Positions 1 through 6,166 of a DNA stretch of 8,251 nt are shown here, in pieces. A program made the translations under genes and the position numbers. This DNA is from Candidatus Aenigmatarchaeota archaeon (GTDB taxonomy: Archaea > Aenigmatarchaeota > Aenigmatarchaeia > CG10238-14). Under the pieces are notes generated by a model, which was not told the origin of the DNA, did not search any database, and saw only the letters and a list, made by a program, of their open reading frames with translations. The stretch lies in NCBI GenBank assembly GCA_017610225.1, contig JAFCCM010000078.1:1-8251 (forward strand), given 5' to 3'. Within the stretch, counting starts at the first letter, position 1, and every line of letters begins with the position of its first letter.

Positions 1-29
1 TTTATTTCCTTAAGAAAAGGGGAAATAAA
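1..29. repeat. Inverted repeat at the left edge, 9-bp arms
   Basis: TTTATTTCC (1-9) and GGAAATAAA (21-29) can form a hairpin with an 11-base loop; an alternative inner pairing CCTT/AAGG also exists. If T residues lie just left of the window it would be a minus-strand terminator for the small ORF at 267-133, but that cannot be seen here. Apart from this and the repeat at 94-114 I see nothing supportable in 1-132. Confidence 0.3.
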
Positions 30-93
30 AGCAATCTACCACATGTTCGACGACATGAGTATGTACTTTTTACTTCTTATAATATATCTTTAT

Positions 94-114
94 CATAATA
101 TGCAAAATATTATG
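94..114. repeat. Perfect inverted repeat, 8-bp arms
   Basis: CATAATAT (94-101) and ATATTATG (107-114) around a 5-base loop. It lies 19 bases past the stop of the 44-codon ORF. No T-run follows on either strand, so it does not look like a standard terminator. It may be an RNA hairpin at the transcript end or chance in AT-rich DNA. Confidence 0.3.
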
Positions 115-132
115 ACCGCAATATATTATATT

Positions 133-267
133 TTACTTTTGAAGATCTTTTTGAACTCTAATTCCTAGAAAATTTGCAACTTTAATTAAAGTCCCAACAT
201 TACAATTTCTTAAAAATTCTTCAATTCTCCTTCTGAGTTTTTTAATCTGTTCAGCTCTGTTTGACAT
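133..267 (-). CDS. Small basic protein of 44 residues, possible helix-turn-helix
   Basis: Reading from ATG 267 to TAA 135-133 gives a 44-residue peptide starting MSNRAEQIKKLRRRIEEFLR and ending GIRVQKDLQK. Residues 5-20 form a strongly basic amphipathic helix. Residues 23-37 (NVGTLIKVANFLGIR) have the spacing of a helix-turn-helix: small residue, hydrophobic pattern, then LGI. That would suit a small nucleic-acid-binding protein, but the length is below most HTH families, so this is only suggestive. It lies on the same strand as the polymerase unit but beyond its terminator, and has GGAGGG upstream at long spacing. Codon content resembles the neighbouring genes. I do not recognise a family. 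Confidence 0.5.
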   Translation of the reverse strand: MSNRAEQIKKLRRRIEEFLRNCNVGTLIKVANFLGIRVQKDLQK

Positions 268-359
268 GATTTTTAAATACTACCCTCCGATTAATAAGTC
301 TATAATTTCTTATAGAAAGAGGTTTTATTTCTAAACATATATCTCCATTATTTTTTCAT
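251..359 (-). pseudogene. Possible broken 35-codon ORF (single-base excess in an A6 run)
   Basis: AAAGGAG (370-364) precedes ATG at 359-357, but translation ends after MKK at a TAA. Ignoring one A of the six-A run (356-351) gives a continuous 35-residue reading frame ending at TGA 253-251. The region in that frame reads protein-like and basic (CLEIKPLSIRNYRL, INRRVVFKNHV), and its end would overlap the start of the 44-codon ORF. It could be a real frameshift mutation, a sequencing error, or chance in AT-rich DNA. Shine-Dalgarno spacing (4 bases) is short. Confidence 0.3.
283..288 (-). promoter_or_regulatory. Strong Shine-Dalgarno sequence upstream of the 44-codon ORF
   Basis: GGAGGG lies 15 bases before the ATG at 267, longer than ideal. 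No nearer start in that frame exists because TAG at 282-280 closes it. It supports the small ORF at 267-133 moderately. Confidence 0.4.
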
Positions 360-432
360 TTGTCTCCTTTCTGTTTTTTACGTAGGAAAAATATAACAAA
401 TTTTAAGATAGTTATTGCATAAATAATTATAG

Positions 433-459
433 AAAAAAATATTATGAACACTTCATAAT
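433..459 (-). terminator. Rho-independent terminator of the polymerase unit
   Basis: On the minus strand an 8-bp perfect stem, ATTATGAA / TTCATAAT, with a 3-base loop (459-441) is followed by ATTTTTTT, seven T residues at 439-433. It lies about 60 bases after the stop of the last gene of the unit. The stem is weak because it has only one G-C pair, so termination may be partial, but the geometry and place are right. Confidence 0.55.
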
Positions 460-519
460 TTAGTACAATATGTTCTTCTTATTTATTAATATATATAGAT
501 GTTATTTTTTAAAATAATT

Positions 520-771
520 TTAAGTTGCATCAATCATAGTTGGTTTATCATAATTTGTAAGGTCAAAAATTATTTTATTTTGTCGAAAACTATCAGCACT
601 ATTTTTCATAATATTCTTTGTGTGCATTGGCATATCACCATCAATTAAAATAAATTGAAGCCCTTCTTTCAAATTAAATACCACACCATCACCAGTTTCT
701 AAAATTTCAATTAAGTCTTTTCGATCCAATTGTAGTGTAATTGTTCCTTTTTTAATTAATACATCTGACAT
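520..771 (-). CDS. Hypothetical small protein, last gene of the RNA polymerase unit
   Basis: An 83-residue protein I do not recognise. Residues 1-45 alternate hydrophobic and polar residues (ITLQLDRKDLIEIL, VVFNLKEGLQFILIDG), suggesting a small beta-rich fold; the rest is polar. No membrane segment or metal-binding motif is visible. The start is well supported: AAGGAGA (787-781) precedes the ATG and the ATG overlaps the previous stop as TAATG, so its translation is probably coupled to the 203-residue protein. Such coupling often marks partners made in fixed ratio, which is inference here. A hairpin plus T-run follows about 60 bases after its stop. Confidence 0.7.
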   Translation of the reverse strand: MSDVLIKKGTITLQLDRKDLIEILETGDGVVFNLKEGLQFILIDGDMPMHTKNIMKNSADSFRQNKIIFDLTNYDKPTMIDAT

Positions 772-1382
772 TATTTCTCATCTCCTTCCATCATTCTTAA
801 AAGAATTGTAGTTTTGTTATCTTCTGATTTCTTCAAAAACCACTCTATTATATTGCTTTTATTATATGTTCTAAGAAAAATAGTAATTAACTCATTAAAT
901 GAATTTGAATCTATTTGTTCTTCAATTTCATTTATTATCTGATTACTATTTCTTTTACAAAATTCTTCTATAGATAATCCTGATAAATTAGTATCTAAAA
1001 ACATCCAAACATCAGTTATAAATTTTTCATTATCATATTCCAAAAATTCTATAAAATCAAAAAATTCTTGAATCTCATCTGGATTATTAAAATCAATTGT
1101 TTTATAAAATACAAAACCATATATAAGTTTTATCTTTTGAAGTATTCTTTTACATAATTCTCTTTGGTCATTTAAAGAACATTCATTTAATATTTGATTT
1201 TTTACGGATAAATAATTTGGTTTAAAATCTTTAATTCCTAAATTATCAAGCATCACATTATACCAATAACAATGAAGTGCTTCAACTTCGTCATTTATTT
1301 CACTTTCATTATCATCCATATCAGCTTCCGGCATCGGAATTGAATTTCCAAGAAGGATTTTATTATCTATGTCTTTATACAT
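771..1382 (-). CDS. Hypothetical acidic protein downstream of the RNA polymerase genes
   Basis: I do not recognise this 203-residue protein. It is acidic and looks largely helical, with an acidic cluster near residues 19-33 (EADMDDNESEINDEV) followed by an aromatic patch (HCYWYN). There is no signal peptide, membrane segment, repeat or cysteine pair suggesting zinc binding. The ATG is 9 bases after the beta stop, and AGGAGT within the last beta codons (1400-1395) lies 12 bases before it, so it belongs to the same transcription unit. Its stop overlaps the next ATG (TAATG). Position alone allows a polymerase-associated role, such as an accessory subunit or promoter-recognition factor, or a virion protein if the unit is late. 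Nothing in the sequence decides between these. Confidence 0.75.
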   Translation of the reverse strand: MYKDIDNKILLGNSIPMPEADMDDNESEINDEVEALHCYWYNVMLDNLGIKDFKPNYLSVKNQILNECSLNDQRELCKRILQKIKLIYGFVFYKTIDFNNPDEIQEFFDFIEFLEYDNEKFITDVWMFLDTNLSGLSIEEFCKRNSNQIINEIEEQIDSNSFNELITIFLRTYNKSNIIEWFLKKSEDNKTTILLRMMEGDEK

Positions 1383-1391
1383 AAATTTCTT

Positions 1392-4300
1392 TTAACTCCT
1401 ATCTAACATAAGACTTACAAAATACGAATTCAATAAATCTTTACTTGGGTTCGCTTTCGCAGGACGAAAATCAGCTCCGCCGGTTTGAACAACCTCAGAA
1501 ATAATTTCATCTTTTGTAACAAAATCATCTGACAATGGTCCCATTAATTCAGATAGGCAAGCTGTTGAATTATATGACAAAAATGAATAGCTGTCCAATT
1601 CTCCAAGGCGTTGCCCGCCGAGTTTTTTACGCCCTGCCGTTGGTTGTGCGGTTTTTCCTGTCATTGGTCCAGTAGACCTTGCAGATAATTTATTCTCTCC
1701 GATATGTTCTAATTTACTTATATACATATATCCATATGGAACTGCATTTTTTGTTTTAGTATTATATTCAGGTAATTTCAAATTATATGATGTTTTAAGT
1801 CCCAATATTTTTAATGTATTAATAATATTTTTATAATTTGGTGCTTTGAAAGGAGGAATTACCAACGGAAAGAAATCAGTCTTTTTTATTTGATTTATAA
1901 ATTCTTTAAATTTTTTATCATTTAGCTTTTCAATATTTAGAATAGCTTTTATGCTATATCGCTGATCTTTTGATGTATCAATTTGTGTAAAAACTTTTTT
2001 AATTAATGTAATAACTTGCTTTTTAGTAGTAAACTTTATTATCTGTCTTGCCATTTCTTTTGAAATTAATCCGCAATACATTTCATATAATTGCCCCATA
2101 TTCATTCTTCCAATTAATCCAATTGGATTAAATATAATATCAACTCGATCTCCAGTTGGTGTTTTAGGCATATTTTGATCTTTTTCTATCAAAGAAATTA
2201 TTCCTTTATTTCCGTATCTATTACATAATTTATCTCCCAATCCAATAGGCAACTCTTGTTCAATTCTAAACTTAATTAATACACCTTGAATGGTTCTTCC
2301 TTTTTCTGTATATTTTTTATTTTCTGGTTTATATTTTCTATTAGTTTTCTCTATCAGTTTTTTTAATTCTGGGAATGTATCCTCTGCTACATTTGAAAAA
2401 ACTTCAATGTCAACTATTTTTCCTCCGGGACTTTTATGTATAACTTGGCGTCCTGCCATATCAACAGATTCGTCATCTTCATAACCTATTAATTCTTCAA
2501 TTTCACCCATTGTTCTTTTTAATAATGGTTCTCCTTTTTCTGTATATGAACCAATTTTTTCAATAAAAAGAAGTCTATCTTTTTCATTTAAAATAATAGA
2601 TTCTTCAATCCCATGAACAGATGTTAGAGTTCCCTCGCCAAGAATTTTTTCGTTTACCACAATTCCATCTTCAAAATTATATCCTTTATATGGCATCATT
2701 GCAACACACATATTTTTTCCAAGAGATATAGATCCTTCTGATAAACAACCACCTTCTGCAATTATTGTATTTTTATTTACTTTTTGTCCAGTTTTTGTAA
2801 TTGATTTAAATATACTTAAAGAATCTTTCCCAGATCCTGATTTTAAATGGACTGGGCTTATATCTACTTCATGTTTTTTTCCTTTAGAATCTATAACAAT
2901 TATAATAGAACTAGAAATACTTCCAATTTTCCCTTCTGTTGGACTTCTTTTAACAAAATTATCTGATAATGTATTTGTAAGTACAGATTCATATCCAGAT
3001 ATAACAGCTGGAGGTGTTGGGTTTTTTAGAGGGAGCATTTGTCTTGATTGATTTGCTAACATTATTACTCTTGCTCCATCATTATTTTCAAGAAATGGAA
3101 TCATACAAGTAGTTGTTGATAACATTCCACTATTTTCATTTTCATTTATTCCTTTTGAAGCAATCAATCCTCTTGCTGAAGTTAAATGAGCATCTATTGT
3201 TAATTGTTGAGTAATACCAATGTTTGGACCTTCAGGTGTATCAAGAGGATCAATATTTCCAAAATATGAATTATGAACATTTCTTGCATTGGTTGCTATT
3301 GCTCTTTTATCAGGAATTCCTCCCACTGCTTTTCCAACAGGAGAAACTCTTGTTATAGTTGCCATTTCTTCTATTGGATTTGCATATTCCATATTTGTAA
3401 CCAATTCGAGATTTATAAAATCACTCAATACTTTTGTAGCCGCCATATCAAAGTTTGCTTTTTCGTTCCCTGATAATACTTGTTCTTTATAAATTGTATA
3501 AGACGATAACATTTGTTTTTGTGCTAAAGATACTAAAACTTCTGAATTTCTTATTCTCTGATTGGATAAATCATTTCTATCTATAACAAATCCTTCAACT
3601 GATTTTTCTGCCATGTATTTCATAATATTTGACAATTCAAAAGGTTGTTGTTTAGAGATTAAAATTTGTTTTACAACAGGATCAACAATATTTTGAAGAA
3701 TTGATTTTACTACAAATGAACCATTTAATCTTCCAGTTGAATGTGTTATAAGTTCTTCAAAATAAGAAAATGTTCCAAACTCAGATTCTGTTTCATATTG
3801 ATTTACTTTAAATCTTATAAATGATTGAACAAATTCTTCTTTTAATTTAGAATTTAAGTTCTTAAAAATTATAGAAGATGTTTCAGTTATTTTAGATCCT
3901 TTTTCCTCTTTTTTAATTTTTCTATCAACAATTTCATAATCAATTCCGTATAATTTCATAGTTTCTTTAAAACCGAAACTAAAAAAAGTCAAAATGGAAA
4001 ATGGTAATTTATAAGCTCCTATATAACTTTCTAAAAATTCTTCTCTTCTTAATTTTCTACTTTCTATTCTAAAAATTGCATATGCACTTTCAAATCTAGA
4101 TTGCCCTGGTTTTGGAAATGTAATAGGACATTGAATAATTTGATTTATTAAACATTTAGTTTGTCCATTAATTCTAAATGTTCCTGTGTTAGCATTAATT
4201 CTGGGAACTTCAATGTCAATAGAATGTTTATTTCCAAACTGGTCCGATAAAAATACTCGTATAATATTAATATCAGATTTATATAATTCACCGCTTCTTT

Positions 4301-5474
4301 GTTTTTTCTCTATGATTTCTAGTTTTTCAAATTTTAATGGTGGATCTTGATTTTCTAATAATTTAAAAGAGTTTATCATATCTTTTCTTAGATTTGTTTC
4401 AAAGTCAATCTGTCTTTTCTGAAATATATGTTCTGGTGATTTGTTATCAAGCATAGAAGGAATATCATATATTTGAGTTAATGGATCTATTGATACACTA
4501 GAAGTTTTTTGTGGTTTAAGTAATTCATCTCCATAATTTTTATCCATTGCTTTAAGCGCAAATAAACTTCTATTTTTTGGGATGGTTTTTAATAATTTTT
4601 TAGATGAGTCAATATCATTATTCATTCTATACATTATTGAAGCAGTTGCTGTTTTTTCTGCAAAATCATCTGATACATCACCAGACATAATTTGTTCATA
4701 TGCATCTTTATCATTTTTTAGAAAATCTATAATAGTTCCTTTTATTTTTAAAGAATTTTCTGGATTTATTTTTCCAGATAATTTCTTCATTAAAAAATTT
4801 GAAGCTTTTTCAATATCACTATTTAATTCCTCAGGACTGACAGTTTTGATATTTTTAATATATTGAATTACTCTTGGTAGTTTAAATGATTTATCCTTCA
4901 TTAAAAGCCTATAAGAAGAAGTTTCACCATTTACATTTAATAACATATCATTAAAAACTATATTCGAATTTTTTAAATCTTGAATAATAGGAAATATTTT
5001 TCTGTTTATAAATTTGTTAAATTCTTTTGTATTATCAATTGAATATAAGAAAACTTTTTGATAAGTTTCTGGAAATCTAATTAGAGATTTAAATAAAACA
5101 TCTTTTATCAAAAAACCAGCTCTTTTCCTATAATCAGTAGGGGTGAACGAAGAATCTAATGATATCAAAAATGGAGAAAGATCTAAAATGATATTTCTAT
5201 TTTGCGGAATTTTTGTATGTAATGAAAAAGATAACAGATTAAAATCTTTATATAATTTCTTTAAATCTGGAGTCAATCTAGTTCTTGGTATTATCGTAAT
5301 GGGAACAACAACATCTCTAAAATCTATAATTTTTAAATTTAATTTTGGATAATCATCTAATAGTGATGAATTTTCACTAAAATAAATTAAAACAAAAGGA
5401 CTTTTAGGATTTTGTGGAAAACGAACACCATCTACTACATGGGTATATTGACGCATTGATTTAAATTGTATCAT
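1392..5474 (-). CDS. Phage DNA-directed RNA polymerase beta subunit, full length
   Basis: A 1360-residue homologue of bacterial RpoB in one chain. Landmarks in order: GTFRING at 431-437 (E. coli GTFVING); the rifampicin region ANPIEEMATITRVSPVG at 698-714; NIDPLDTPEGPNIG at 740-753; ARVIMLANQSRQMLP at 801-815; MMPYKGYNFEDGIVV at 926-940 with Glu935/Asp936 equal to E. coli Glu813/Asp814; GLGDKLCNRYGNKG at 1078-1091 with the two active-site lysines Lys1082 and Lys1090 (E. coli Lys1065, Lys1073); NPIGLIGRMNMGQ at 1116-1128; GYMY at 1247-1250; LGGQRLGELD at 1285-1294; and the C-terminal clamp segment. The catalytic set is intact, so it should be active with beta-prime. GTFRING lies about 300 residues further from the N-terminus than in E. 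coli, so the first ~330 residues are an unrecognised extension, offset by missing lineage inserts. The start ATG overlaps the previous stop and has GAGG 8 bases upstream. This gene follows beta-prime, opposite to bacterial rpoBC. Confidence 0.95.
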   Translation of the reverse strand: MIQFKSMRQYTHVVDGVRFPQNPKSPFVLIYFSENSSLLDDYPKLNLKIIDFRDVVVPITIIPRTRLTPDLKKLYKDFNLLSFSLHTKIPQNRNIILDLSPFLISLDSSFTPTDYRKRAGFLIKDVLFKSLIRFPETYQKVFLYSIDNTKEFNKFINRKIFPIIQDLKNSNIVFNDMLLNVNGETSSYRLLMKDKSFKLPRVIQYIKNIKTVSPEELNSDIEKASNFLMKKLSGKINPENSLKIKGTIIDFLKNDKDAYEQIMSGDVSDDFAEKTATASIMYRMNNDIDSSKKLLKTIPKNRSLFALKAMDKNYGDELLKPQKTSSVSIDPLTQIYDIPSMLDNKSPEHIFQKRQIDFETNLRKDMINSFKLLENQDPPLKFEKLEIIEKKQRSGELYKSDINIIRVFLSDQFGNKHSIDIEVPRINANTGTFRINGQTKCLINQIIQCPITFPKPGQSRFESAYAIFRIESRKLRREEFLESYIGAYKLPFSILTFFSFGFKETMKLYGIDYEIVDRKIKKEEKGSKITETSSIIFKNLNSKLKEEFVQSFIRFKVNQYETESEFGTFSYFEELITHSTGRLNGSFVVKSILQNIVDPVVKQILISKQQPFELSNIMKYMAEKSVEGFVIDRNDLSNQRIRNSEVLVSLAQKQMLSSYTIYKEQVLSGNEKANFDMAATKVLSDFINLELVTNMEYANPIEEMATITRVSPVGKAVGGIPDKRAIATNARNVHNSYFGNIDPLDTPEGPNIGITQQLTIDAHLTSARGLIASKGINENENSGMLSTTTCMIPFLENNDGARVIMLANQSRQMLPLKNPTPPAVISGYESVLTNTLSDNFVKRSPTEGKIGSISSSIIIVIDSKGKKHEVDISPVHLKSGSGKDSLSIFKSITKTGQKVNKNTIIAEGGCLSEGSISLGKNMCVAMMPYKGYNFEDGIVVNEKILGEGTLTSVHGIEESIILNEKDRLLFIEKIGSYTEKGEPLLKRTMGEIEELIGYEDDESVDMAGRQVIHKSPGGKIVDIEVFSNVAEDTFPELKKLIEKTNRKYKPENKKYTEKGRTIQGVLIKFRIEQELPIGLGDKLCNRYGNKGIISLIEKDQNMPKTPTGDRVDIIFNPIGLIGRMNMGQLYEMYCGLISKEMARQIIKFTTKKQVITLIKKVFTQIDTSKDQRYSIKAILNIEKLNDKKFKEFINQIKKTDFFPLVIPPFKAPNYKNIINTLKILGLKTSYNLKLPEYNTKTKNAVPYGYMYISKLEHIGENKLSARSTGPMTGKTAQPTAGRKKLGGQRLGELDSYSFLSYNSTACLSELMGPLSDDFVTKDEIISEVVQTGGADFRPAKANPSKDLLNSYFVSLMLDRS

Positions 5475-6163
5475 TACTTTTTCCTCTTGGGAGCTAAATC
5501 GCCTGTCAAAACTTTTTCAATAATACTTGGTTCTGTTGGTTCTTCTGAAATCAATCCAGTTTTGATTGCTTCTCCTATATTTTCAAAAGCTAATCCTTGT
5601 AAAAAACTTGTATTAAAAACTATTTGTTTCATATTCACCATTTCAGGATCCCATTTAGTTCCCAATCTAGCAGGAAGTTCTATACGTTTTTTATCACGAA
5701 GGCACTGTGATAATAATAATTCTAAATGAACTGAATCAGTTCCCGTTAATGGTCCATATATTTTAAGAAGTTTTAGAAATAAATGATTAGCATCTTTATA
5801 GATTTCTTTTCCTCCTAGAAGTCTTTTAATATATTGAATTTGTTCTGATAAAATATCTGCTTCAAGAGGGGCCACTAAAATAATACTATTTTTTGTAAAT
5901 CTTAATTTTAAAATATTTTTCCCAACTAGCTCTGATTCATATATTTGGATTTCAATGGGATAATCAAGAATAATATTAAAAATTATTTCTTCAAATTCTA
6001 TTTTACATAATAGTCCTTTAAACCATGCAGTTCCTCGATCATAATCTATTTGAAAATCATCCTTGGATTCATAATTAGATAAATCAATAGTTATGATACA
6101 GTTATCTTTTGCTATTAATTTATTATCATCTTGTTTTAGAAAATTTGATATTTTCTTTGACAT
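5474..6163 (-). CDS. RNA polymerase beta-prime subunit, C-terminal piece
   Basis: A 229-residue protein that I assign to the C-terminal end of beta-prime by motif alignment. Residues about 131-159 (IYGPLTGTDSVHLELLLSQ, CLRDKK) match the bacterial stretch VYRxQGVxIxDKHIEVIVRQMLRK. Residues about 171-224 (a WDP segment, NTSFLQGLAFENIGEAI, IIEKVLTGDL) match the end of beta-prime, ASFQETTxVLTEAAxxGKxD...ENVIxGRLIP. This part forms the jaw, switch and C-terminal clamp elements against beta. The first 120 residues are poorly conserved and lack the usual GLPRVxELFEARRP motif. It follows the endonuclease gene by 3 bases and has its own GAGGT site; its stop overlaps the beta ATG (TAATG). Joined to the N-piece it would read ...LIGLSK/KISNFLK, a believable uninterrupted chain. 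It could be a native jumbo-phage style split subunit or the product of endonuclease insertion. The beta-prime call is fairly secure; exact boundaries are inferred. Confidence 0.8.
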   Translation of the reverse strand: MSKKISNFLKQDDNKLIAKDNCIITIDLSNYESKDDFQIDYDRGTAWFKGLLCKIEFEEIIFNIILDYPIEIQIYESELVGKNILKLRFTKNSIILVAPLEADILSEQIQYIKRLLGGKEIYKDANHLFLKLLKIYGPLTGTDSVHLELLLSQCLRDKKRIELPARLGTKWDPEMVNMKQIVFNTSFLQGLAFENIGEAIKTGLISEEPTEPSIIEKVLTGDLAPKRKK

Positions 6164-6166
6164 ATT

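Noticed and set aside
35..75. tRNA-like GTTCGAC motif
   Set aside because: The flanking bases do not form a T-arm stem of 5 pairs with a 7-base loop, and no acceptor or anticodon arm could be drawn.
43..168. Plus-strand 41-codon ORF encoding a hydrophobic peptide
   Set aside because: It overlaps the end of the 44-codon minus-strand ORF and has no Shine-Dalgarno site at a usable distance (GGGG is about 20 bases away). Hydrophobic content is expected by chance from AT-rich DNA, so a small toxin call is not supported.
426..431. TATAAT on the minus strand as a promoter -10 for the small ORFs
   Set aside because: No reasonable -35 hexamer lies at 16-18 bases (GAAGTG there). In such AT-rich DNA the hexamer is expected by chance, and phage polymerase promoters may differ.
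502..517. TTATTTT/AAAATAA inverted repeat as a terminator right after the 83-codon gene
   Set aside because: The loop would be only 2 bases, all pairs are A-T, and no T-run follows on the minus strand. The hairpin at 459-441 is a better candidate.
2290..2484. Plus-strand ORFs of 64-94 codons at 2290, 3273, 3289, 4582, 5143 and 5466
   Set aside because: All lie antisense to the beta or beta-prime C-piece coding sequence. They have no ribosome site and read as reversed low-complexity AT-rich codons (runs of F, S, I, L).
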